Counted from the stretch's first letter, positions 1 to 6,562 are shown. The stretch: DNA of 9,323 nt from Dehalococcoidia bacterium (GCA_030744635.1 JASLQE010000363.1:1-9323), one strand, 5' to 3'. Translations and numbers: made by a program. The notes: generated from the letters alone by a model not told the origin.

Positions 1-431
1 ACCGCACACTCCAGCCCCAACCCCTCCCCCCGCGCTTTGATATAGCTTACCAGGGAGGACGCAGATAGGGCACTCAGGGTGAGGGTAGCCCCCCAATCAT
101 CGCCTTCCTCCAAGAAAAACAGGAGGATGCCCAGGAACACCGCAACCTCCCCCAGGCGGTCCAGGGTGGAGTCCAGCAGGGCACCAAGGCGGGTGGGCTG
201 GCCCACCCGCCGGGCTAGGGCCCCGTCCAGCAGGTCAAAAGCCCCCGCCACCAGGAATACAAGGCCTGCGGCCACCAGTAGGCCCTGGTATACCAGCAGG
301 CCTACGCCCAAAGAAGCCAGCAGGCCCAGCACCGTGAGGGCATCAGCGCTTATACCGATACGGGCCAGGGGGCGGGAAAGGCCATCAGCCAGCGGGCTCA
401 CCAACCGGCGTCGTATCTGGGCCAGTTTCAA
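1..431 (-). CDS. CDP-alcohol phosphatidyltransferase, probable phosphatidylinositol(-phosphate) synthase (partial, C-terminus beyond window)
   Basis: An integral membrane enzyme that joins an alcohol or alcohol phosphate to CDP-diacylglycerol. The visible 143 residues contain the full family signature: D66, D69-G70, A73-R74, G83, D87 and D91, with the exact family spacing (DGxxAR, eight residues, G, three, D, three, D). Hydrophobic stretches at about 31-64, 96-106 and 117-130 fit membrane helices. The start is taken as TTG at 431-429, which overlaps the TGA stop of the upstream glycosyltransferase (TTGA junction). No strong Shine-Dalgarno is visible, so translational coupling is likely. The operon also encodes inositol-1-phosphate synthase and a PimA-like transferase, so the likely acceptor is inositol-1-phosphate, as in the mycobacterial phosphatidylinositol-phosphate synthase. 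That substrate is inferred from context; a phosphatidylglycerol-phosphate synthase role cannot be excluded from the motif alone. Confidence 0.9.
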   Translation of the reverse strand, partial: MKLAQIRRRLVSPLADGLSRPLARIGISADALTVLGLLASLGVGLLVYQGLLVAAGLVFLVAGAFDLLDGALARRVGQPTRLGALLDSTLDRLGEVAVFLGILLFFLEEGDDWGATLTLSALSASSLVSYIKARGEGLGLECA

Positions 432-1531
432 CTCAGCAGCCGCTGGTATAGCTGGCTCACTTTCTGGGCCACATTCGTCCAGTCGTACTCCTGGGCCCGC
501 TGCCTGCCTCGCTCTCCCATATCTCTGGCCAGGCCGGGGTGGGACAGCAGATGGGAGAGGGCCTCGGTGAGGGCATCCTGATCCCTGGGGGGCACCATGA
601 GGCCCTCCTGGCCGTGGGTCAGCACCTGGGAAAATCCGTCTATGCGGGAGGCCACCACAGGCTTGCCGGTAGCCATGGCTTCCAGCAGCACCATACCGAA
701 GCTCTCCTCGCCGGTGGCCGGGGCGCACAGCACATGGGCACTGGCGTAGTACCCAGGCAGCATGTCAAAGGGGACTGAGCCGGAGAACACCACATCATCC
801 AGCCCCTCGGACATGATCCGATAATCTGTTCCCAGTCGGCTGCGGGGCCCCACTATTACCAGCCGCAGGTCCGGGAACTGGGCCTTGAGGCGGCGGTAAG
901 CCTCCAGCAGGCAGTCTAACCCTTTTCGTTCCTCCAGACGGCCCACAAAGAGGAGGTTTCGTTTGCCGTCCGCCAGCTCCTCTAGCGGGAGGGTCTGAGG
1001 CGAGAAAAGCCGGGTGTCCACCCCGTTTGGGATTAGCTCATAGTTGCCGGGGTAGTGGCGGCTGACAAAGTCCATGGCGGGTTGCGATACGGCGATAAGG
1101 CTGTCCAGGTGCCGGAACCAGCGCTCCAGCAGAGGCTTGTACCAGAAGTAGCCCCGTGGCTTGCTGTGGAAAGCGTGAAAGGTGCCCACCCGGGGCACAC
1201 AGGTTTCCTGAAGGACAATGGGGGGCAGGGCGGGGGTCAGGGGCTCGTGGGCATGGATGACATCAAAGTTCTCACGGTCCAGCACCCCTTTCACCTGGAA
1301 CAGGAGCCGGGGAGAGAGTGTGATGCGGGCGAAGGAGCCCCCTGAGGGGAAAGGAATGGCGTGGCCCAGGCGGATGAGGTTGGCGCTGACATGGTTCTCC
1401 TGCCTGGAGCAAGGGGCCAGGATTCTAACCTCGTGGCCCATTTCCTGGAAACATCGCTCCAGGTTATAGATGTGGGTGGTAACCCCACCGGGGTAGCTGT
1501 AGTCATATGGCGAGACTAAGCCAACCTTCAT
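428..1531 (-). CDS. pimA: GT4-family glycosyltransferase, PimA-like (phosphatidylinositol mannosyltransferase type)
   Basis: A 367-residue GT-B glycosyltransferase, close in length to mycobacterial PimA, which adds the first mannose to phosphatidylinositol on the inner face of the membrane. The N-terminal domain has the glycine-rich acceptor loop (PGGV, 14-17) and H119 in a TFH motif, matching the PimA catalytic His region. The C-terminal domain has GR (197-198) and K203 for nucleotide-sugar phosphates, and the family EX7E motif (E276 and E284, in ESFGMVLLE). It ends with a YDW motif near 349-351, also seen in PimA. The frame stays open upstream into the preceding gene. ATG 1531-1529 is chosen because MKVGLVSPYDYSYPGGV is the family N-terminus, GGGAG lies about 7 bases upstream, and the ATG overlaps the ino1 stop (ATGA). 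Donor sugar and acceptor are inferred from similarity and operon context. Confidence 0.92.
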   Translation of the reverse strand: MKVGLVSPYDYSYPGGVTTHIYNLERCFQEMGHEVRILAPCSRQENHVSANLIRLGHAIPFPSGGSFARITLSPRLLFQVKGVLDRENFDVIHAHEPLTPALPPIVLQETCVPRVGTFHAFHSKPRGYFWYKPLLERWFRHLDSLIAVSQPAMDFVSRHYPGNYELIPNGVDTRLFSPQTLPLEELADGKRNLLFVGRLEERKGLDCLLEAYRRLKAQFPDLRLVIVGPRSRLGTDYRIMSEGLDDVVFSGSVPFDMLPGYYASAHVLCAPATGEESFGMVLLEAMATGKPVVASRIDGFSQVLTHGQEGLMVPPRDQDALTEALSHLLSHPGLARDMGERGRQRAQEYDWTNVAQKVSQLYQRLLS

Positions 1532-2622
1532 TGCTCCCTTTTGCCGGAGATAAAGTCCTCCACCATCTGCCGGGCTGCGGAGTCCGTGTACTGCTGCGGG
1601 GGCGACTTCATGAAGTAGGACGAGGGGGAGACCATCGCTCCCTTGAGGCCCCGGTCCAGGGCCAGCTTGCAGCAGCGGATGGCGTCGATAACTACCCCCG
1701 CAGAATTGGGGCTGTCCCACACCTCCAGCTTCAGCTCAACATTTATGGGGGCCATTCCGAAACCGGTGCCCTCCATACGGATGTAGCAGTACTTCCGGTC
1801 TTCCAGCCAGGGCACATAGTCACTGGGGCCGATATGGATGTTCTCGGGCTTTATTGTACTGTCCAGTTGGGAGGTGACGGACTGGGTCTTGGAAATCTTC
1901 TTGGACTGCAGCCGCTCCCGCTCCAGCATATTCAGAAAGTCGGTGTTGCCGCCGAAGTTAAGCTGGTAGGTCTTCTCCAGCTTGACGCCCCGGTCCTGGA
2001 AGAGGCGGGTCAGGACGCGGTGGATAATGGTGGCACCCACCTGGGACTTGATATCATCGCCGATAATGGGCAGTCCCCGTTCGGCGAACCGCTCCTGCCA
2101 GTAAGGCTCCCTAGCGATGAACACCGGTATGCAGTTTATGAAGCCGCAGCCGCTGTCCAGTATCTGCTCCACGTACCACTTGGTGGCCATCTCGGAGCCT
2201 ACGGGCAGGTAGCTGATTACTACATGGGCCTGTGTCTCCTTGAGGATGTTGACGATGTTGGCGGTGGCCCCATCACTCTTGGTTACTACCCCGTCCAGGT
2301 ACTTGCCGATGCCGTCATGGGTCATGCCCCGCTCCACCTTTACCCCCAGCGAGGGGACATCGCAGAACTTCATGGTGTTATTGGGCGGGGTGAAGATGGC
2401 CTGCGACAGGTCAAGGTCGACCTTGCTACGGTCGATGTCAAAGGCGGCCACAAAACGGATGTCACTTATCCGGTAGCCGCCCAGGTTGGCATGCATCAGC
2501 CCGGGTATAGTCTCCCCTTTTTTGGCCTCTCGGTAATAATGTACCCCCTGCACCAGGGAGGAGGCGCAGTTGCCCACTCCGATAATGGCTACATTGATGG
2601 GTCCTGAGTTCTGCTTGACCAT
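1528..2622 (-). CDS. ino1: Myo-inositol-1-phosphate synthase (actinobacterial/archaeal type)
   Basis: Converts glucose-6-phosphate to 1L-myo-inositol-1-phosphate with NAD as an internal redox cofactor; cytosolic. The 364 residues match the short prokaryotic form (mycobacterial Ino1 is about this size) and not the longer eukaryotic enzyme. Visible family motifs are the Rossmann nucleotide loop GVGNCASS (15-22), SYLPVGSE (137-144), GDDIKSQ (188-194), NFGGNTDFLNM (222-232), LKLEVWDSPNSAG (297-309) and LKGAMVSPS (326-334). The last three carry catalytic-core lysine and serine positions. ATG 2622-2620 follows GGAGGG at 2640-2635 (12-base spacing). It is the first gene of a three-gene minus-strand operon. 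Its product is the expected substrate of the downstream phosphatidyltransferase, so the operon likely makes inositol phospholipids. No frameshift or missing motif is seen. Confidence 0.95.
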   Translation of the reverse strand: MVKQNSGPINVAIIGVGNCASSLVQGVHYYREAKKGETIPGLMHANLGGYRISDIRFVAAFDIDRSKVDLDLSQAIFTPPNNTMKFCDVPSLGVKVERGMTHDGIGKYLDGVVTKSDGATANIVNILKETQAHVVISYLPVGSEMATKWYVEQILDSGCGFINCIPVFIAREPYWQERFAERGLPIIGDDIKSQVGATIIHRVLTRLFQDRGVKLEKTYQLNFGGNTDFLNMLERERLQSKKISKTQSVTSQLDSTIKPENIHIGPSDYVPWLEDRKYCYIRMEGTGFGMAPINVELKLEVWDSPNSAGVVIDAIRCCKLALDRGLKGAMVSPSSYFMKSPPQQYTDSAARQMVEDFISGKREQ

Positions 2623-2659
2623 TTAGTTCGGTTTCCCTCCGGTACTATAGTTTCACCAC

Positions 2660-2665
2660 ATTATA
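2660..2665 (-). promoter_or_regulatory. Probable -10 box of the ino1 operon
   Basis: Reading the minus strand, a perfect TATAAT lies at 2665-2660, 37 bases before the ino1 ATG. This would give a leader of roughly 30 bases that includes the GGAGGG ribosome-binding site. The -35 region is weak: with an 18-base spacer it reads CTTTCA, three matches to TTGACA. No operator palindrome is obvious next to it. Confidence 0.5.
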
Positions 2666-2901
2666 AGCCATTGGTGAAGGTGCTGAAAGTGCGGATGAGT
2701 AGGGGCCGCTTTCTAACGAAGGTTCCGCAGGCGCTGCGCCCCTTTGGCAGGGGTATGATGGTATCCTCAACAGTTATGAAACGGATGGGGGATGGGAAAA
2801 ATGGGCTTTCCGAACGAACCCGGTGAGAATCCCCTAAAAAGTACTGAAGGTATACTTGCAAAGCCCCTGCAGCAGATGGCGTAGGAATAGTAGAAGCGGT
2901 G

Positions 2902-2924
2902 TGTTAGAATAGGGGTCTAGGGGG
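2902..2924 (+). promoter_or_regulatory. Extended -10 promoter and ribosome-binding site of corA
   Basis: TGTTAGAAT at 2902-2910 is an extended -10 element (TGn followed by TAGAAT, five of six matches). Transcription would start near 2917. AGGGGG at 2919-2924 lies 5 bases before the corA ATG at 2930 and sets its start. There is no recognisable -35 box at the right distance, as expected when an extended -10 is used. The leader would be only about 13 bases, which argues against a riboswitch directly upstream of corA. Confidence 0.45.
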
Positions 2925-2929
2925 CGGAT

Positions 2930-3868
2930 ATGAGTTCGCGCATAGCGGCTGAAGAAGCCCAACTTATATCGGCCAGCGGCGAAGGGGTCACCTGGATCAA
3001 CATCGAGAAAGCCACCCCCAAGCAGCTCGGCTATTTGGCCCAGATATACTCCTTTCATCCTCTGGACCTGGAGGACTGCCTGTCCCGCAGGCAGCTTCCC
3101 AAGTTAGATGAGTACCCGGACTATCTGTTCATCCTGCTTCACTTTCCGGTGTTCAACAAACGGGCCAAGGTCACTCAGTCCAGCCAGGTCTCTATTTTTT
3201 TGGGCCGAAACTACCTGGTCACCGTGCACCAGGGGGACCTCAAGCCCCTGGCAAACATGTTCCGTGCCTGCCGGGAGGATGAGGAGGCGCGCCGGGATTA
3301 CCTCTCTCGGGACTCGGGGTACCTGCTTTACCGCATAATGGATATCCTGGTGGACTACACTTTCCCCATCCTCAACAAGGTGCTGGGCAACCTGGAGGAC
3401 CTGGAGGATAAGGTGTTTGACCAGAAGGTGGACGCAGTCCTGGATGTAGCCCTGTTGCGCCGGGACATAGCCGCCCAGAGGCGCATTATCTGGGGCCTGA
3501 GGGGGGTGGTCTCCCTGCTGGAGACCCGGGTGCAGGCGTTTACGCAGGAGGACCTCTCGGTATACTTCGGCGATGTCCTGGACCATGTGAACCGGTCCTG
3601 GAGCACCCTGGAGGAATGTAAGGATACCATAGAGATTTACAAGGATACGGACTATTTGCTCACTCAGGACAGCATCCAGAGGGTTATGGCTATACTCACC
3701 ATCGCCATCACGGTGATGGTGCCTTTTTCTATCGTTTCCGGCATATATGGCATGAATGTGCCGCTGCCCGGCGGCGGTGGCCCGTTCACCTTCAGCATGC
3801 TTCTCTTGCTCATGCTCCTGATAAGCGGGGGGATGCTTGTCTATTTCCGCCGCCAGCGATGGATGTGA
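2930..3868 (+). CDS. corA: CorA-family divalent metal ion transporter
   Basis: A homopentameric inner-membrane channel that takes up Mg2+ (some family members move Co2+, Ni2+ or Zn2+). The 312-residue protein has the family layout: an alpha/beta cytoplasmic domain (about 1-130), long helices rich in Leu, Asp, Glu and Arg (about 131-250), TM1 (about 253-272) ending in the signature GIYGMN (271-276), a short external loop, TM2 (about 286-306) and a basic C-terminal tail (FRRQRWM). The segment before TM1 (IQRVMAILT) matches the usual family pattern. The loop after YGMN is VPLPGGGG and carries no acidic residue, whereas many Mg2+-specific CorA proteins have a Glu there; ion selectivity is therefore open. 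It lies 35 bases upstream of the MBL gene on the same strand and may be co-transcribed with it. Confidence 0.95.
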   Translation: MSSRIAAEEAQLISASGEGVTWINIEKATPKQLGYLAQIYSFHPLDLEDCLSRRQLPKLDEYPDYLFILLHFPVFNKRAKVTQSSQVSIFLGRNYLVTVHQGDLKPLANMFRACREDEEARRDYLSRDSGYLLYRIMDILVDYTFPILNKVLGNLEDLEDKVFDQKVDAVLDVALLRRDIAAQRRIIWGLRGVVSLLETRVQAFTQEDLSVYFGDVLDHVNRSWSTLEECKDTIEIYKDTDYLLTQDSIQRVMAILTIAITVMVPFSIVSGIYGMNVPLPGGGGPFTFSMLLLLMLLISGGMLVYFRRQRWM

Positions 3869-3905
3869 TATCCCCGCTCTTTGCGGTATAACCCGGCCCG
3901 GTTAT
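3865..3905 (+). promoter_or_regulatory. Possible internal promoter and hairpin overlapping the MBL-gene start codon
   Basis: GTGATA (3865-3870), a 16-base spacer and TATAAC (3887-3892) resemble a sigma70 promoter (four and five matches of six). The ATG of the next gene is at 3904, 12 bases after the -10 box ends, so the transcript would have almost no leader. No Shine-Dalgarno precedes this ATG. The inverted repeat ATAACC/GGTTAT (3888-3893 and 3900-3905) brackets it and includes the A and T of the start codon; a smaller CCGC/GCGG hairpin sits at 3874-3886. Either the gene is expressed from a near-leaderless transcript, or read-through from corA produces an mRNA whose start codon is partly paired. 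Confidence 0.35.
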
Positions 3906-4671
3906 GGAGATTCATGTACTTGGCGCATATCGAACGGAGTCCAGTAGCACACACCTGGTGTCGCTGCTGGTGGACGGGCGGCTGGCCCTGGATGCCGGCA
4001 GCCTTACCGCCGGCCTGAGCTTCACGCAGCAGCAGGGTATAGATGCCATTCTGCTAAGCCACCATCACTTTGACCACTTCCGGGACATCGTCACCCTGGG
4101 GCTGTCCCGCGCCCGCCTTCGGTCCACCCCACTCTATGCCACGCAAACCACGCTGGATGCACTGGCCTACTTTTTTGACGGGGGCCGCTACTATCCAGAC
4201 TTCTTTCACTGGCCTGAGGACCTGCCGGTCTACGAGCCCTACACCGTTCAGCCCGGTGTACCGCTGGAGGTAGAGGGCTACCGGGTGGAGGCCCATCCGG
4301 TGCCGCACACCGTAGCCGCCGTGGGCTATCAGGTTACCTCGCCGGAAGGCCGCAGGGTTTTCTACTCCGGGGATACCGGGGCCGGGCTGGCCGTCTGCTG
4401 GCCCCATGTCTCCCCCCACCTGATTATCACCGAGGTGAGCGGCCCGGAGCGGTGGCGTGAACGTCTAGGGCCTTCAGGTCACCTTACTCCGGGCATGCTG
4501 AAGGAGGAGCTATCCCAGTTCCGGCATCTGAAGGGCTACCTGCCGCCAGTGGTGGTGGTGCATATCAACCCAACGGCCCGGGAGGAGACAGCCCGGGAGG
4601 TGGAGGCCGTATCCCGCGAGGTGGGCACCGCCATAACCCTGGGTACGGAAGGGATGAGGCTGGAGGTTTAG
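3904..4671 (+). CDS. MBL-fold metallohydrolase (RNase Z / cyclic-nucleotide phosphodiesterase-like)
   Basis: A 255-residue soluble metallo-beta-lactamase-fold hydrolase with a complete two-metal site: HxHxDH as H53, H55, D57 and H58 (SHHHFDH), H135 (HPVPHT), D157 (YSGDTGAG) and the last-strand H220 (VVVVHINP). The SGDT motif and the Gly-His-Leu-Thr segment (192-195) resemble phosphodiesterase-type members such as RNase Z/ElaC, PhnP or class II cAMP phosphodiesterases more than lactonases or beta-lactamases. There is no beta-CASP insertion (too short), so it is not RNase J. The substrate cannot be named from sequence; a phosphodiester or cyclic nucleotide is the best guess. It ends 3 bases before the Mut7-C gene, so the two are very likely co-translated. 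No signal peptide or membrane segment. Confidence 0.88.
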   Translation: MEIHVLGAYRTESSSTHLVSLLVDGRLALDAGSLTAGLSFTQQQGIDAILLSHHHFDHFRDIVTLGLSRARLRSTPLYATQTTLDALAYFFDGGRYYPDFFHWPEDLPVYEPYTVQPGVPLEVEGYRVEAHPVPHTVAAVGYQVTSPEGRRVFYSGDTGAGLAVCWPHVSPHLIITEVSGPERWRERLGPSGHLTPGMLKEELSQFRHLKGYLPPVVVVHINPTAREETAREVEAVSREVGTAITLGTEGMRLEV

Positions 4672-4674
4672 GCC

Positions 4675-5148
4675 GTGGAGCCCCAGTTCATGGTGGATAT
4701 CAATGTGGGGCGTCTGGCCCGCTGGCTGCGGGCGACGGGCTACGATGCTGATCTCTTCACAGGCCGCGACGATAGCGATATGGTACGGACGGCCCTGAAA
4801 GAGGGGAGAATAGTGCTTACCAGGGATGGCGGGGTGGCCCGGCGCAGGGTGGTCACCACCGGTCGGCTGCGGGTGCTCCACCTTCGCTCAGACAGTGTCC
4901 GGGAGCAGCTCCGCCAAGTCGTGTCGGCCTTCTCGCTCAACCCAACTCACCGCCCTTTCTCCCTGTGCCTGGAGTGCAACCGCCCCTTGGAGGGGCGCGG
5001 TAAGGAGGTGGTGGTGGGGCTCGCGCCGACCTATGTGTTCAGCACACAGTGGGAGTTCAGCCAGTGCCCATCCTGTGGACGCATATACTGGCAGGGTACC
5101 CACTGGGACGCCATGCGCAGCTGGCTGCAGGAGCTGGAGGAGGTATGA
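4675..5148 (+). CDS. Mut7-C RNase domain protein (PIN-like domain plus zinc ribbon)
   Basis: A 157-residue protein matching the Mut7-C family end to end. The N-terminal PIN-like half has D8, GRLARWLR (12-19), D32, R45 and the LTRD motif with D51; D8 and D51 are the likely metal-binding acidic residues. The C-terminal half is a zinc ribbon with C98-x2-C101 and C131-x2-C134, followed by the family-typical IYWQGTHW (137-144). The family is named after the C-terminal domain of C. elegans Mut-7 and is predicted to be an RNase; bacterial members are hardly characterised. The GTG at 4675 is chosen because GGAGG (4662-4666) lies 8 bases upstream and the family N-terminus (QFMVD) is kept. An ATG at 4690 is the alternative. 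It sits between the MBL gene (3-base gap) and the deacetylase (4-base ATGA overlap). Confidence 0.92.
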   Translation: MEPQFMVDINVGRLARWLRATGYDADLFTGRDDSDMVRTALKEGRIVLTRDGGVARRRVVTTGRLRVLHLRSDSVREQLRQVVSAFSLNPTHRPFSLCLECNRPLEGRGKEVVVGLAPTYVFSTQWEFSQCPSCGRIYWQGTHWDAMRSWLQELEEV

Positions 5149-6254
5149 AGGCGGCCTTTGTCTATACTCCCCGGCTGGCCTCGGCGGGGTTCCCGGACCA
5201 TGTCCTGCTCCCTACCCGTCTGCAGTATGTGTATGAGCTGCTGGAGGCCTACGGGGCCTTCTCCCGCTCCCGGCTCCTCGTCCCCCGCCCTGCCCGGATA
5301 CGGGAGCTAACAGCCTTCCACACCCCGGAGTATGTGAAGGCGGTGCGGGAACTGAGCCAGGGAAAGGGCGGGGTGGACCCCGCCCGATTTAACCTGAGTG
5401 CCGACGGGGACAACCCTCACTACCCCGGAATGTACGAGACCTCTCTGCTGCCGGTGGGAGGTTCACTGGTGGCCGCCATGCACATGGTGAAGGGCACCCG
5501 TGAGGTGGTGTTCAACCCCTCAGGGGGCCACCACCACGCCGCAGCGGACTGTGCCTCCGGCTTCTGTATCTTCAACGATGTCGTGGTCGCCATCAACTAC
5601 TTCCTGTCCCGCGGTATGCGGGTGGCCTATGTAGATATAGATGCCCACCACGGTGATGGCGTCCAGGAGGCTTTCTACCACACTGACCAGGTGCTTACCA
5701 TATCCTGCCACGAATGGGGGGACTTTCTGTTCCCAGGCACCGGCGGTGTGGAGGAGATAGGCTTAGGGGTGGGGCGTGGGTATTCCGCTAACCTTCCCCT
5801 CTACCCCGGCACCGATGACGGCGTGTATCTGGAGGCATTTCATCAGGTGGTGCCTCCCCTGGTGAGTGCCTTCGCCCCCGATGTGCTGGTGACCCAGCTT
5901 GGCTGTGACACCCACTATCAGGACCCCCTCACTCACCTGTGCCTCACCATCCAGGGATACTGCCGGCTTGTGGAGGAGTTCAAGGGACTGGCGCCCCGCT
6001 GGCTGGCCCTGGGGGGAGGCGGCTACGAGCCGGGGGTGGTGGCACGGGCGTGGGCCGCTGCCTACGGGGTGATGGCCGGGCTGGACCTGCCAGACCAGAT
6101 TCCCGGCAGCTTCCGGGAGAAGTACGGCCTGGGCCACCTGTGGGACACGGAGGGGCCGGATGTTCCCCGCGACCAGGTTGAGGAGGCCCGGCGCTTCGCC
6201 CGCCACCAGGTAGAGCAGCTCCAGGCCCTGGTCTTCCCCTACCACCGGGTCTGA
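5145..6254 (+). CDS. acuC: AcuC-type histone deacetylase family protein (zinc deacetylase)
   Basis: A 369-residue zinc-dependent deacetylase of the arginase/HDAC fold. All catalytic residues are present: the His dyad H130-H131 in GGHHHA, followed by ASGFCIFND (137-145); zinc ligands D166 and H168 in DIDAHHGDG and D255 in GCDTHYQDP; and the transition-state Tyr Y294 in GGGGY. In Bacillus, AcuC removes acetyl groups from acetyl-CoA synthetase. Here no acuA, acuB or acs gene is adjacent, so the substrate (acetyl-lysine, or a small acetyl-amine) is open. ATG 5145 overlaps the Mut7-C stop and follows GGAGGAGG-like purines 4-12 bases upstream. The frame is open further upstream, but that extension has no family similarity. 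It is the last gene of the plus-strand cluster, and GC-rich hairpins follow. Confidence 0.95.
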   Translation: MKAAFVYTPRLASAGFPDHVLLPTRLQYVYELLEAYGAFSRSRLLVPRPARIRELTAFHTPEYVKAVRELSQGKGGVDPARFNLSADGDNPHYPGMYETSLLPVGGSLVAAMHMVKGTREVVFNPSGGHHHAAADCASGFCIFNDVVVAINYFLSRGMRVAYVDIDAHHGDGVQEAFYHTDQVLTISCHEWGDFLFPGTGGVEEIGLGVGRGYSANLPLYPGTDDGVYLEAFHQVVPPLVSAFAPDVLVTQLGCDTHYQDPLTHLCLTIQGYCRLVEEFKGLAPRWLALGGGGYEPGVVARAWAAAYGVMAGLDLPDQIPGSFREKYGLGHLWDTEGPDVPRDQVEEARRFARHQVEQLQALVFPYHRV

Positions 6255-6260
6255 ATGGCT

Positions 6261-6302
6261 GGGCATTCGCCCTTTGGTTACGCCTGGGGGGGCTTCGCCC
6301 CC
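6261..6302 (+). terminator. Candidate termination hairpins after the deacetylase operon
   Basis: Two hairpins lie 6 to 48 bases after the deacetylase stop. GGGC-ATTC-GCCC (6261-6272) is followed by TTT, and GGGGGC-TTC-GCCCCC (6288-6302) is stronger but has no T-run behind it. Together they would slow polymerase, but neither is a textbook intrinsic terminator. Confidence 0.3.
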
Positions 6303-6319
6303 AAGAACATAAACTGTGT

Positions 6320-6390
6320 GGGAGGGTGGGAGAGAGCAGGTCTCATGTGCGGCCTATGAGTGGGGGTTGTGGTGGTGTGGGGTGATAGGG
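6320..6390 (+). other. G-rich leader segment upstream of the rubredoxin-like gene
   Basis: The plus strand has G-tracts at 6320-6322, 6324-6326, 6328-6330, 6362-6366, 6379-6382 and 6388-6390, with almost no C between the later ones. The first three are one base apart. A G-quadruplex is conceivable in DNA or in the RNA leader of the next gene. A TAGCAT at 6391-6396, with TTGTGG 18 bases before it, could serve as its promoter. All of this is suggestive only. Confidence 0.25.
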
Positions 6391-6427
6391 TAGCATAGGT
6401 GCAAAGTAAAGCCCGGCTGAGGTAGGT

Positions 6428-6562
6428 ATGCCAGGCAGCAGCAAACGGAAGGTCACCCAGTGGGTATGCCAGGTGTGCGGCTACATCCACACCGGGGAGA
6501 AGCCGCCGGAGGTGTTCCCGGTCTGCGGCGCTCCTAAATCGGAGTTCAGGAAGTTGGAGTAG
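6428..6562 (+). CDS. Rubredoxin-like mini-protein with an incomplete Cys4 site (44 residues)
   Basis: A 44-residue protein beginning at ATG 6428, with GAGG (6419-6422) 5 bases upstream. Residues 12-36 match the C-terminal rubredoxin domain of rubrerythrins (W-x-C-x2-CGYIHxGExPPE, then CPVCGAPK), an electron-transfer iron site. The first pair C14/C17 is intact, but the second pair reads FPVCG: residue 30 is Phe (TTC, 6515-6517) and only C33 remains. A single G-to-T change from TGC would explain it. With three Cys ligands, normal Fe(SCys)4 binding is doubtful; it may bind metal differently, be decaying, or contain a sequencing error. The stand-alone size, without a rubrerythrin diiron domain, is common in anaerobes. 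It stands as a single gene; the neighbouring minus-strand gene converges on it. Confidence 0.82.
   Translation: MPGSSKRKVTQWVCQVCGYIHTGEKPPEVFPVCGAPKSEFRKLE

Larger units (their letters stand above)
2623..2929. other. Divergent intergenic control region between ino1 and corA
   Basis: 307 bases without a convincing gene. At its ends lie the ino1 -10 box (2665-2660) and the corA -10 box (2905-2910). In between are several small inverted repeats: GGCG/CGCC with a 3-base loop (2730-2740), CCCCT/AGGGG with a 5-base loop (2739-2753, sharing bases with the first, so the two cannot form together), and AAGTA/TACTT (2839-2857). No riboswitch consensus could be completed. Short open frames here lack a Shine-Dalgarno and any recognisable family, so I treat them as non-coding. 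Confidence 0.6.

Noticed and set aside
79..570. 163-residue open frame on the plus strand
   Set aside because: It lies antisense to the phosphatidyltransferase and the end of the glycosyltransferase, is a low-complexity Arg/Ser/Pro-rich translation and has no family motif.
1532..1720. 63-residue N-terminal extension of the glycosyltransferase
   Set aside because: It lies wholly inside ino1, has no GT similarity, and the ATG at 1531 has a good ribosome-binding site and the family N-terminus.
1507..2607. 366-residue open frame on the plus strand opposite ino1
   Set aside because: Ino1 on the minus strand carries every family motif; this frame is a by-product of GC-rich codon use and has no ribosome-binding site or recognisable domain.
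2812..2840. Cobalamin-riboswitch-like fragment (CCCGGTGAGAATCCCC)
   Set aside because: Only one short conserved piece is present; the B12 box and the downstream GCCACTG segment are missing, and the likely corA transcript starts after it.
3104..3586. 160-residue open frame on the minus strand opposite corA
   Set aside because: The corA frame has the YGMN signature and full domain layout; the antisense frame has none.
5049..5144. 32-residue N-terminal extension of the deacetylase
   Set aside because: It overlaps the conserved zinc ribbon of Mut7-C in another frame; ATG 5145 has a good ribosome-binding site and the family start.
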